64,000 bases of DNA from Glaciecola sp965658765. Its GTDB lineage: Bacteria > Pseudomonadota > Gammaproteobacteria > Enterobacterales > Alteromonadaceae. Positions 10,254-17,417 of this stretch are shown piece by piece. Below the pieces are notes generated by a model that saw only the letters and a program-made list of their open reading frames with translations, made no database searches and was not told the origin of the DNA. The position numbers and the translations under genes are program-made. The DNA lies in assembly GCA_965658765.1 (NCBI GenBank), contig CBFHTO010000001.1:62001-126000 (forward strand). Reading direction: 5' to 3'. The number at the start of each line of letters is the position of its first letter. Positions within the stretch are counted from its first letter, which is position 1.

Positions 10254-10437
10254 CTTGACTCAGTTGCTGCAAAGATTCACTGCAGCTTTTACTGTGTTCG
10301 ATAATTTTTGTTGCGGCATTCATGATGGCTTGATTGTCATCATAACGTTCGGCAAGCATTTTTATTAACTCTGCCTGCATCGATATCGCGTTTAAAGGCT
10401 TACGTGCGTCGTGAATTGATTTGTCTAATGGCGTCAT
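10246..10437 (-). CDS. 63-residue protein resembling an isolated HisKA dimerisation/phosphoacceptor hairpin
   Basis: A short protein consisting of one helical hairpin. Its first helix reads IHDARKPLNAISMQAELI, matching the H-box of histidine kinases (His-Asp-x-Arg-x-Pro-Leu-Asn-x-Ile), with the candidate phospho-His at residue 9. The second helix (about 36-60) resembles the second DHp helix. No ATP-binding domain or receiver is attached. It sits between the sigma-54 regulator (21 bases upstream) and the CHASE3 kinase (8-base overlap), in the same direction. It could act as a histidine phosphotransfer module, dimerise with a kinase, or be the remnant of a lost kinase. The intact frame, coupling and conserved motif argue that it is expressed. 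I know of no named family for it. Confidence 0.7.
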   Translation of the reverse strand: MTPLDKSIHDARKPLNAISMQAELIKMLAERYDDNQAIMNAATKIIEHSKSCSESLQQLSQDV

Positions 10438-10458
10438 CTTTTATTAATCCTGTATTGC

Positions 10459-11820
10459 TCAAAGTTCATCACCATACGCGTGAAGTCGATTATATAAGGT
10501 CTTAGTACTGATCCCCAACATTTCCGCAGCCAATGTTTTGTTATTATCAACCTCTTGTAAGGTCGCGTATATGAGTTCTTTTTCAACCTCTTCGATGGTT
10601 TTGCCAGCACTTAAGGTATCTGGTTTGCGATTGGAGAACGGGGAATTAAAAACACTCGGCATATCTAAGGATTTACTGCCAGGCTCGGACATAATAAATG
10701 CTCTATGCAAGCAATGTTTGAGTTCACGTACATTGCCAGGCCAATCGTTAGCTGAGAGCATCTCGAGCTGTGCATCACTGATTTCGAATGCTTCCCCATG
10801 CTCTTGGTTTAATTGACTAAGAAAGTAGTGAACTAAGCACGGAATATCGGATTTTCTATTTCTAAGCGGAGGAACTTCTATCGGAAACACCGCTAACCTA
10901 AAATAAATATCCTCGCGCAGTACTTTATCTGTCGCAATACTCTCAACGCTTCGGTTAGTCGCACTTATCACTCTGCAATCAACTGGAATGCTTTTTGTGC
11001 CGCCCACCCGATTTAAGCTTTGGGTTTCTAGAACCCTTAATAAATGACTTTGCATTTCTAATGGCATTTCTGTGATTTCATCTAAAAATAAAGTACCTGA
11101 GTTTGCTCGTTCGAATACCCCAATCTTTTGACTAATAGCTCCTGTAAATGCCCCTTTCTCATGACCGAATAATTCACTGCCAATCAATTCTTTCGACAAT
11201 CCACCACAATTCGTTGCGATGAAATCGCCCTTGGGCTCGGCCGCGTTGTGAATGGCTTGCGCCACCAATTCTTTTCCAACACCGCTTTCTCCCATTATCA
11301 TCACATTTGCCCGACTGCGCGCGACCCGTTCAATCATCGTGAACAAGTTCTGCATTGCATCCGATTCACCGATCAAACAATCAAAGTGAGCACTTACACT
11401 GCTTTTACGTATTAATTTGTCTGAAGCATTTGATGTGTATACCTGTTCAGCATGACTGTGTTTTTTGTTTTTATGGGCGAGAACAGATTCGATATCTTCA
11501 CGTTCAAGTGGTTTCATTAAGTAGCCCACATTGGGACCGACTATGTGACTTATCGCAGTTTTGATCTTTGGATTACCGGTAATAAAAGTCACTTTGGGCA
11601 CTCGTCGACTAATATTTTTAAGGTGCTCGTAAACATGTAATCCGCTGCCGTCCGGTAACATGAAATCAATAAATACGTGATCATATTCATTGGTAGTGAG
11701 CCACTGCTTGGCGTCGTCAACAGATTCAGCAAGCGAAACAATGTGTCCTAAGTGCTCGATAATATGTTGCGCTACTTGGGCAAACTCTAAGTCGTCATCA
11801 ATCAACAAAATGGATTTCAC
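10459..11820 (-). CDS. Sigma-54-dependent response regulator (NtrC/AtoC type)
   Basis: A 453-residue transcription activator with a receiver (about 1-115; acidic pocket IDDD, phospho-Asp in FIDFMLPDGSG, Lys in LMKPLERED). The AAA+ domain spans about 150-390 with Walker A GESGVGKE, the sigma-54 contact loop GAFTGA and Walker B GTLFLDEI. A Fis-type helix-turn-helix ends the protein (TLAAEMLGISTKTLYNRL). I chose the GTG at 11820: AAGGGA lies six bases before it and translation begins right at the receiver (VKSILLIDDD). The in-frame ATG at 11853 adds 11 residues and lacks a ribosome site. It leads the five-gene signalling operon, and a 28-bp AT-rich palindrome lies just upstream. Its targets are unknown. 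Confidence 0.92.
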   Translation of the reverse strand: MKSILLIDDDLEFAQVAQHIIEHLGHIVSLAESVDDAKQWLTTNEYDHVFIDFMLPDGSGLHVYEHLKNISRRVPKVTFITGNPKIKTAISHIVGPNVGYLMKPLEREDIESVLAHKNKKHSHAEQVYTSNASDKLIRKSSVSAHFDCLIGESDAMQNLFTMIERVARSRANVMIMGESGVGKELVAQAIHNAAEPKGDFIATNCGGLSKELIGSELFGHEKGAFTGAISQKIGVFERANSGTLFLDEITEMPLEMQSHLLRVLETQSLNRVGGTKSIPVDCRVISATNRSVESIATDKVLREDIYFRLAVFPIEVPPLRNRKSDIPCLVHYFLSQLNQEHGEAFEISDAQLEMLSANDWPGNVRELKHCLHRAFIMSEPGSKSLDMPSVFNSPFSNRKPDTLSAGKTIEEVEKELIYATLQEVDNNKTLAAEMLGISTKTLYNRLHAYGDEL

Positions 11821-11855
11821 TGTATGTCCCTTACCCGGTAATATATGACTCACAC

Positions 11856-11883
11856 TATATAAATTCTTACGTAAATTTATATA
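11856..11883. promoter_or_regulatory. Perfect 28-bp AT-rich palindrome upstream of the sigma-54 regulator
   Basis: Two perfect 10-base arms (TATATAAATT and AATTTATATA) flank an 8-base centre containing TACGTA. The element lies 36-63 bases before the GTG start of the response-regulator gene, where an operator or promoter element would be expected. Autoregulation is inference. Confidence 0.45.
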
Positions 11884-12049
11884 AGTCAGATTGTATCTTC
11901 TTTTGTGGCTGCCATAGGACCGCCTACACTACGCCTAAAGTTTAGTGCCTTTTAAAGTCCTTTCAAGTTTGCTTTTTTCGCCAATTGTATTTCCTAAGTA
12001 CGTCGCTCGGATATTAGCTAACTAGCTTACTGTGTGTATTCAAGCCATA

Positions 12050-12075
12050 AGCGCCCTGCAGTGATACAGGGCGCT
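12050..12075. terminator. Hairpin, likely transcription terminator downstream of the 12.1-kb gene
   Basis: A perfect 9-base stem (AGCGCCCTG / CAGGGCGCT) with an 8-base loop. It lies 36 bases beyond the stop of the minus-strand gene at 12112. Reading the minus strand, only a short T-poor tract follows, so termination may be weak or Rho-assisted. Confidence 0.5.
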
Positions 12076-12111
12076 ATATAGTAGTAATTGCAAGCGGGCA
12101 TTCGTGTCTAT

Positions 12112-12678
12112 TTATTCAGAAGAAATACTCTGTTCACTAAGGGGCTTATTATTGCTTCCCATTCGTTTCACTTCTACCGAGTCGCTTTGGCTGATTAGTC
12201 GATAAACGGCTTCTATATCCTTCATTTCTTCGTCACTAGCTTCTTTTACCCAGACTGTTTTACCTGAGGTATGTTCTCGAATCAAAATTGGAAACTCTTT
12301 CCCGCCAATATTTAAACTCAATTCAACACTAGGCTCAGCAACTTCGAACATTTCAGACACATTTTTATTTCTCAATAAAGTTGCGTCTTTGGTAGCCACT
12401 GAAACTTCTTGTGTTGTCTTTGCTTTGTTTTCCGTTCGATTATCAAGACCCTTTTCTTTTTGCGTTCCAACAACCGAGTCTAGTTTTGTTGCTGTTTCGC
12501 TTTGGCGAACCTCTTCTAAGGTCTTGTTGCTGCGCGTATCATTGTCTTGCAAGGCATTTACTGCCTCTGAGGCAAAAGCTGGAGTTGTCACTGATACTCC
12601 ATACAGTAGCGCACACAGCGCTACTTTAAATGAGCAATTTTGCCCCATGCTTTTACGTTTTTGTTTGAAATATTTCAT
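12112..12678 (-). CDS. Exported protein of unknown function
   Basis: A 188-residue protein I do not recognise. The start at 12678 is favoured because GGGAG lies just before the ATG and it opens a normal signal peptide (basic MKYFKQKRK, hydrophobic core, cleavage near PAFAS). An upstream in-frame ATG at 12762 would add 28 residues with no ribosome site. The mature part begins with a charged low-complexity stretch rich in Thr, Lys, Asn and Glu (about 38-120). It ends in a compact domain (about 120-180) with a beta-strand-rich VELSLNIGGKEFPILIREH segment. A hairpin follows the gene and a Fur-box-like sequence precedes it. It probably acts in the periplasm. Confidence 0.75.
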   Translation of the reverse strand: MKYFKQKRKSMGQNCSFKVALCALLYGVSVTTPAFASEAVNALQDNDTRSNKTLEEVRQSETATKLDSVVGTQKEKGLDNRTENKAKTTQEVSVATKDATLLRNKNVSEMFEVAEPSVELSLNIGGKEFPILIREHTSGKTVWVKEASDEEMKDIEAVYRLISQSDSVEVKRMGSNNKPLSEQSISSE

Positions 12679-12690
12679 AGCTTCTCCCGT

Positions 12691-12712
12691 GAAATAAATG
12701 ATAATTATTCTG
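12691..12712. promoter_or_regulatory. Fur-box-like sequence
   Basis: The core AAATGATAATTATTC matches the central part of the Fur consensus (one perfect GATAAT hexamer plus a partial inverted one). It lies 13-34 bases before the ATG of the exported protein. About 12 of 19 consensus positions fit, so it may be chance in AT-rich DNA. Confidence 0.22.
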
Positions 12713-12764
12713 CAAAGCGGAGCTTGGTAAAGACGTTTAAAGCAAATGGACAAGCAACTCATCC

Positions 12765-12899
12765 CTATGACTCCGCCGCTTCTTGTATTTCCTCGCCTGC
12801 GGTTTCTATGTCCTCTCCTGCCCCCTCAAGCGTGGCACATCCTGCTGAGAGCATTATGAAAACAAGGCATGCAAGAGGTGCCCCTTTAACAATCTTCAT
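12765..12899 (-). CDS. Entericidin-family small lipoprotein
   Basis: A 44-residue lipoprotein of the EcnA/EcnB entericidin family. Starting at the ATG at 12899, it has Lys-containing MKIVKG, a hydrophobic signal and the lipobox LSAGC. The mature part holds the family signature TLEGAGEDIETAGEEI followed by an Ala/Glu tail. Length and motif match entericidins, which are outer-envelope stress lipoproteins described as antidote/toxin peptides in enterics. A longer frame to 13007 exists but its extra N-terminus is antisense-like basic sequence overlapping the upstream gene. Its start lies 14 bases inside the end of the 65-residue lipoprotein gene, so translation is probably coupled. Confidence 0.85.
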   Translation of the reverse strand: MKIVKGAPLACLVFIMLSAGCATLEGAGEDIETAGEEIQEAAES

Positions 12900-13083
12900 C
12901 TTTGGCCTTTGCCGCCTCTTTGAGATCTTCACATTTGTCTTCAACTGCGTTACCAATCTCCTCGACCGTTTCGTCGACCTCTTCACCGGCTTCCTCTGCT
13001 GGGCCATCTGAACATGCCATTAATGACATAGCGAATAAGGCGCTAAGCGTACCCGTTAAAAATTTTCTATTTCTGGTTTTCAT
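12886..13083 (-). CDS. Small acidic lipoprotein
   Basis: A 65-residue putative lipoprotein. The signal is basic (MKTRNRK), then hydrophobic, ending in lipobox LMAC at Cys24. The mature 40 residues are extremely acidic (EEAGEEVDETVEEIGNAVED) with a Lys/Glu helix and a C-terminal Cys. It resembles a stretched entericidin and overlaps the entericidin gene by 14 bases. GAGGAG before the ATG is a strong ribosome site. The two genes probably form one small envelope-stress operon with the DUF1328 gene upstream. The function is unknown. Confidence 0.8.
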   Translation of the reverse strand: MKTRNRKFLTGTLSALFAMSLMACSDGPAEEAGEEVDETVEEIGNAVEDKCEDLKEAAKAKDEDC

Positions 13084-13123
13084 TCTACTTTCTCCTCGGT
13101 GATTTATATAAATAGTGAAGTGT

Positions 13124-13300
13124 TTACGAACTAGGACGTTTGCCTTTCAACGCTCCCGCAATCAATGAGATAGCCAACAGCGCTAAAAAGACAAAGAATA
13201 AAATTTGTGCAATATTCGTTGCCGCACCAGCGATCCCACCAAAGCCCAAAATTGCAGCGATGATTGCAATAATAAAAAACGTAATAGCCCAACCTAACAT
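13124..13300 (-). CDS. DUF1328 (YtjA-like) small membrane protein
   Basis: A 58-residue inner-membrane protein, too short for many gene callers. It begins MLGWAITFFIIAIIAAIL, continues with the conserved GFGGIAGAATNIAQILF turn, and has a second hydrophobic helix before a basic tail (LKGKRPSS). This is the DUF1328/YtjA pattern. A perfect GGAGG sits five bases before the ATG. It lies 40 bases upstream of the acidic lipoprotein gene on the same strand. Family members are small two-helix proteins often found with stress genes; no biochemical role is established. Overlapping frames in this stretch are shadows of this gene. Confidence 0.9.
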   Translation of the reverse strand: MLGWAITFFIIAIIAAILGFGGIAGAATNIAQILFFVFLALLAISLIAGALKGKRPSS

Positions 13301-13669
13301 TGTCGCCTCCAGTCATTTAACATTTTATAAAGTGTCGCTTTTCTTCACACTCGATGTGATTTAAATCATTCAGTGAAATCAAAGAAACGCGAGTATCAAT
13401 CGTTAAAAACGTCGTTGCGAAAACAATGCCAAACAAGAAAGAATAGAAAATTAATATATTTTTCAGTTAATTAGAACTTAGTTTGAGCATATTCAACTAA
13501 GTGTGAAAAGACGGGTTTAGAAGCTTTTACATGGCAGTAAGAAAGGTTTTCTTAGTGCCAGAAACGAAAGAAGCGAGAGACGCGATTGATTTATCAAAAC
13601 GAAATGATGAGCTATGGTGCAACACGATGCTGACTGCGCAGCACCGCACTTTATATTGTACTGTGAGGT
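13301..13669. other. Intergenic region upstream of the DUF1328 gene, 369 bp
   Basis: This spacer holds the presumed promoter of the DUF1328-lipoprotein-entericidin run. It also contains an 8-base inverted repeat (13476-13502) and a marginal 55-codon frame on the plus strand (13531-13698). No clear -35/-10 pair was identified. Confidence 0.5.
13476..13502. repeat. Inverted repeat, operator-like
   Basis: Arms ACTTAGTT and AACTAAGT are perfect 8-base complements separated by 11 bases. It sits in non-coding DNA, 176 bases upstream of the DUF1328 start and 29 bases before the marginal plus-strand frame. It could be an operator or a small hairpin. Confidence 0.35.
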
Positions 13670-13698
13670 TTATTGAGTCTCACGACGATGCAACATAG
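13531..13698 (+). CDS. Possible 55-residue small protein (marginal)
   Basis: An open frame beginning MAVRKVFLVPETKEARDAID with a normal amino-acid mix. It has no good Shine-Dalgarno sequence and overlaps the 3' end of the GH16 gene by 29 bases on the opposite strand. I recognise no family. It may be chance, and is listed because the upstream half lies in otherwise empty DNA behind an inverted repeat. Confidence 0.2.
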   Translation: MAVRKVFLVPETKEARDAIDLSKRNDELWCNTMLTAQHRTLYCTVRFIESHDDAT

Positions 13699-15736
13699 AG
13701 GACAAAATAGAGCGCAAAGATGCCATTATAAATAAAATAAAAATAACAAATACACTGTTTGCCCCTCCAGAGCTAGATGCGTCACTCGGCTCTGGCGCCG
13801 CAGCGGGTTGCTCGACTGCTAGTGTTATTGATGCATCGGCATTTAAAGCACCGCTATCGGTGACCTCTACACTTATAACAACCTGACTTGCAGACACCGC
13901 CGACGGATTAAAGGTAATCTGAGCACCTTCTCCGCTATACGAGTCCAGTCCAGTTACTGACCAAACGTACGTATGCTCATCGCCTTCATTGTCGTCACTC
14001 ACTTGAGCTTGCACAGTTACACTTCCTGCGTCTATAGCAATACGCGAAATATTTTCCGAGCTCTGTGTGGCCACAACGGAAACGCTCGGCGCTACATTTT
14101 GTTCTACAGGGCAGCCTGTTTCGTCGACTTGCGTACCTTGAGGCGTTTCAGGACAAAGATCCGTTCCATCTTCAACACCGTCTCCATCTGTGTCGATGCT
14201 TACCGCCTCATCCGAGCTAAAATAAATATTATCTAGGTAAACACTGCCATTGCCTTCTATTTTAAGTTGAAATATATCGCTTAAATCTACATTAGAAAAT
14301 GCCGAAAGCGGGATCTTAACGGTTTCCCACTGTTCTCTTTTCACGTCTATGTTAAAAGCAGTCTCTCTTGGGCCAGGGCTAATTATAAAAAATTGAAGTA
14401 CGCTAGAATCGTTAGTCCAATAATCTAAATTGACAAAGTCCATTCCTCTTACATCTTGAGGATTATTTTCAAAATCAGTGCCTTGATAATTTAAATTTGA
14501 ATATTTAAGTACATTGTTACCATCAATCACTTCCATGCTGACTTGAGTTGCTTGTCCCCAATTAGGGTTATAATCAATCTCACTTATATTGGTATAAGCA
14601 TCACTAAACAAAGATATGACTTGGCTTTCAGGTGTTGACGGCTCTTCTGCTGCAAGCTTAGGAGCGTCTACAATCTCACAACCATTTTGTGCAACATTTG
14701 TCCCAGCCGGTGTATCTGGGCATTCATCTTGCGAATTTACAACGCCGTCGTTGTCGTCGTCTGCCGCTGTAGGCGTACTCTCGTTACATCGATTAAAACT
14801 ATTTGTATCCGTTTTTGCGCAATGAGCCACATAGTCGACTTCCATGGTCGCAGTCTCAAGCGTTGGATCGATATTACCGCCTAAATTCCCTCCCATCGCA
14901 ACATTGAGTAGTACGAACATAGGCTCTTCGTACTGAGAGCAATTCGTCATGTCCTGAGTCGCGACAAGCTCGTCATTCATGTAGAAGGCAACCTCATCTG
15001 CAGTCCATTCCATAGCATAGGTTTGATAGGTCATCACATCAGGAGCACCGCCAGTATAGGTTTTTCGGACCTCTGCACCGCATCCGCCTGTGTTGAAAAA
15101 ATTGGTAATATAGCGATCGCCGTTATTTCCATACCACTCCCAAACGTCTATTTCTCCAGCGCCGGGATTGGGCCAATTAATTGAGTCGCCATCTCCTTTG
15201 ATAGGTTGCTCCGCTATCCGGTTTTCTAGCATCCAAAACGCAGGCCATGTACCACCTCTTAGCTCTAAGAAACGAATTCTTGCTTCTACACGCCCGTATA
15301 AGAACTCACCCTTATCCTTGCTATTCAGGCGCCCTGATGTCCACGTTTTATTGATGCCGTTCAGACCAACACAGCTATTGTTCTCCTTTCGGGAAATGAT
15401 TTTTAAGGTACCATCAGATACTTCGTAATTGCGTTTATCACTGCTGTCATCGTCTGTATAACACTGTACTTCATTGTTATAATTGGCTTGTGTCTGTGCG
15501 GTCCACTTATTCCAATTAACGCTGTTTCCTTCAAATTTATCTATCCAAGTGACTTCCCAACCGGCGTGACTTGCAGATACGAATAATAAGCCCATAAATA
15601 TCGCGCTGATCACTTTTGCTGACTTAGCGCGCCATTGATCAAAACACGTATTTGTCTGAAAGTGATGTAGGACTCGAATAACGATGTTTTTGAAAACAGC
15701 AATGAAAATAAAGCAAAACCGTGCCTTAACACACAT
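13670..15736 (-). CDS. Secreted GH16 beta-glucanase (laminarinase-like) with TSP3 linkers and GlyGly-type C-terminal anchor
   Basis: A 688-residue exported glycoside hydrolase family 16 enzyme, probably cutting beta-1,3-glucan such as laminarin. The signal segment ends near SASHAG (about residue 58) after a long N-region. The GH16 domain covers about 60-300 with the catalytic motif EIDVWE (E195 nucleophile, D197, E200 acid/base). Two thrombospondin-3 type calcium linkers (DDDNDGVVNSQDECPDTPAG and DTDGDGVEDGTDLCPETPQG) flank a beta-sandwich carbohydrate-binding-like domain. A PKD/cadherin-like domain follows. The C-terminus is Ser-Ser-Ser-Gly-Gly, a hydrophobic helix and a basic tail, the layout of a rhombosortase-processed GlyGly-CTERM signal. 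AGGA seven bases before the ATG supports the start. Confidence 0.92.
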   Translation of the reverse strand: MCVKARFCFIFIAVFKNIVIRVLHHFQTNTCFDQWRAKSAKVISAIFMGLLFVSASHAGWEVTWIDKFEGNSVNWNKWTAQTQANYNNEVQCYTDDDSSDKRNYEVSDGTLKIISRKENNSCVGLNGINKTWTSGRLNSKDKGEFLYGRVEARIRFLELRGGTWPAFWMLENRIAEQPIKGDGDSINWPNPGAGEIDVWEWYGNNGDRYITNFFNTGGCGAEVRKTYTGGAPDVMTYQTYAMEWTADEVAFYMNDELVATQDMTNCSQYEEPMFVLLNVAMGGNLGGNIDPTLETATMEVDYVAHCAKTDTNSFNRCNESTPTAADDDNDGVVNSQDECPDTPAGTNVAQNGCEIVDAPKLAAEEPSTPESQVISLFSDAYTNISEIDYNPNWGQATQVSMEVIDGNNVLKYSNLNYQGTDFENNPQDVRGMDFVNLDYWTNDSSVLQFFIISPGPRETAFNIDVKREQWETVKIPLSAFSNVDLSDIFQLKIEGNGSVYLDNIYFSSDEAVSIDTDGDGVEDGTDLCPETPQGTQVDETGCPVEQNVAPSVSVVATQSSENISRIAIDAGSVTVQAQVSDDNEGDEHTYVWSVTGLDSYSGEGAQITFNPSAVSASQVVISVEVTDSGALNADASITLAVEQPAAAPEPSDASSSGGANSVFVIFILFIMASLRSILSSMLHRRETQ

Positions 15737-16087
15737 AATTACGTCCTTAGTTTAACGAAGTGAAGTAGAATACAAAAAGGGCTGCGGGCTTAAAAAAACA
15801 AAATTAAAAAATACAACATACAGATGCGTGTTTATAAATATGTGCTGAATTAAACGAATAATTTTACGAACCACTAACCTTGCGTTTACATATTATGAAA
15901 ACATTACTTTGTTATGCAATCTAGATGGGCTCAGATGGACTTTTGCATAGTTAGTAAGCTATGACACTGAACAGTTTGTTGCTCGAACAAAACGTCGAAG
16001 CTTTTTTGCAACAAACTAGAAATTTTCACATCCTATTACTTTAAAACGACCGTATAAATCTCACAAAAAGAACAATAAAGGATATCT
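15737..16087. other. Divergent intergenic region between GH16 and flavin oxidoreductase, 351 bp
   Basis: AT-rich spacer expected to hold promoters for both genes. The only structure I could see is the 10-base inverted repeat at 15973-16017. No confident -35/-10 pair was found. Confidence 0.5.
15973..16017. repeat. Inverted repeat upstream of the flavin oxidoreductase gene
   Basis: Perfect 10-base arms AGTTTGTTGC and GCAACAAACT separated by 25 bases. The element ends 70 bases before the ATG of the old-yellow-enzyme gene. It could be a bipartite operator or a leader hairpin. Confidence 0.4.
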
Positions 16088-17323
16088 ATGACAACAGCTA
16101 TGCAAGCAATCACGCTTCGAAGCGGACTGAATCTGAAAAATAGAATTGTGAAAGCCGCCATGGAAGAGAACATGGGTAACGCTGAACTGTTGCCAGATGA
16201 GCGCCTGATTCGTCTTTATCGTAGTTGGTCTGAGGGAAATGTGGGATTGATACTCACAGGTAATGTAATGGTAGATAACACGGCGATGACAGGGCCTAGT
16301 GGTATTGCACTAACCTCAGAAAAAGGTCTTGAGAGCTTCTCAAAATTGTCTGGTGCGGCTAAATCAAATGGTAACTCTGTCGTCATGCAGATAAATCACC
16401 CTGGCAGACAAGTGTTCAAGAGTTTAGGCACGCTGAGCTATTCTGCGTCCGATGTTGAACTGCAGCTTGGCAAGCACAGTAAACTCTTTGCTAAGCCAAT
16501 ACCAATGTCCGAAAATCATATTCAATCTCTTATTGCGAAATTTATAAATACAGCACAGCTCGCTCAACGAGCGGGTTTTGACGGTGTACAAGTGCATGCT
16601 GCACATGGATACTTACTTTCTCAATTTTTATCACCGAGCATTAACCAACGGACCGATAAATGGGGCGGAAACCTCGAGAACAGAAGCCGCCTACTCGTCT
16701 CCATCATAAAGGGTATAAAGCAAAACTGTGGGCAAGGTTTTAGTGTATCTCTCAAGTTAAATTCGGCGGATTTTCAAAAAGGTGGATTTAAGGCTGAAGA
16801 AGCGCAAGAGGTCGTTGCAATGTTAGAGCCATTCAACTTGGATTTCATTGAGCTTTCCGGAGGTAGTTATGAATCACCCGCAATGCAAGGTACCACCGCC
16901 GATGGTACGAGCTTAGCGAGAGAGGCTTATTTTCTTGAGTTTGCGGCAAAAATCGCGAAGTCATCAAAAACACCCATTATGACTACAGGCGGGATCACTA
17001 GGCTAAGTACTGTCGAAAAGGTCTTAGCACAAGATGTACAGCTCGTGGGAATTGCCTCAGGCTTAGCCTGTGTGCCCGATTTAGTAAAGCGATGGGAGGA
17101 CAACCCTGATTATCAAGTTTCACCGCCTAAAGTGACATGGCGAAATAAAACTTTAAGTGGCTTAAGCAATATGGCAATGATCAGAAGACAATTACAGCGA
17201 TTGGGTAATGGCAAAAATACCATTGATGCCCCTTCTCCCGTTTTCAGCTTGATAAAAGACCGTATTCGTCTAGCGAAACTAGCCAAGCGGTACCGCAAAC
17301 AATTCGGCAATGTAAATGACTAA
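16088..17323 (+). CDS. NADH:flavin oxidoreductase, old yellow enzyme family
   Basis: A 411-residue FMN-dependent ene-reductase of the OYE/2,4-dienoyl-CoA reductase group, cytoplasmic. The TIM barrel begins at LKNRIVKAAMEEN and carries QINHPGRQ, the conserved FDGVQVHAAHGYLLSQFLSP strand with the substrate-binding His pair, and the NRTDxWGGxxENRSR-like segment. The FMN phosphate-binding end is TTGGI plus VGIASGL. No second NAD/FAD domain is present, as in NemA-type enzymes. The extra C-terminal 60 residues are basic and helical. AAAGGATAT precedes the ATG. Likely substrates are activated alkenes or xenobiotics, which cannot be narrowed from sequence. Confidence 0.9.
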   Translation: MTTAMQAITLRSGLNLKNRIVKAAMEENMGNAELLPDERLIRLYRSWSEGNVGLILTGNVMVDNTAMTGPSGIALTSEKGLESFSKLSGAAKSNGNSVVMQINHPGRQVFKSLGTLSYSASDVELQLGKHSKLFAKPIPMSENHIQSLIAKFINTAQLAQRAGFDGVQVHAAHGYLLSQFLSPSINQRTDKWGGNLENRSRLLVSIIKGIKQNCGQGFSVSLKLNSADFQKGGFKAEEAQEVVAMLEPFNLDFIELSGGSYESPAMQGTTADGTSLAREAYFLEFAAKIAKSSKTPIMTTGGITRLSTVEKVLAQDVQLVGIASGLACVPDLVKRWEDNPDYQVSPPKVTWRNKTLSGLSNMAMIRRQLQRLGNGKNTIDAPSPVFSLIKDRIRLAKLAKRYRKQFGNVND

Positions 17324-17362
17324 AAAGTGGATCATTGTTTGATTTAAGCTTTTATGTCCTTA

Positions 17363-17385
17363 TATAATAATATGTATACATTATT
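17363..17385 (+). promoter_or_regulatory. Candidate -10 box with overlapping imperfect palindrome upstream of the YeeE pair
   Basis: TATAAT at 17363-17368 is overlapped by AATAAT-N8-ATTATT (17366-17385), whose centre holds GTATAC. The element ends 32 bases before the first transporter gene. An operator over the start of transcription is a typical repressor arrangement, but no regulator gene is adjacent. Confidence 0.38.
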
Positions 17386-17417
17386 CCTTTTAATTATAAA
17401 GAGTTTGGAGCAAAATT

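Noticed and set aside
12389..12697. Plus-strand frames opposite the exported protein at 12112-12678
   Set aside because: Cys/Ser/Leu-rich composition without motifs; antisense shadows of a gene with a clear signal peptide and ribosome site.
13131..13364. Frames on both strands over the DUF1328 gene
   Set aside because: They are shadows of the real 58-residue gene at 13124-13300, which has the family motif and a perfect ribosome site.
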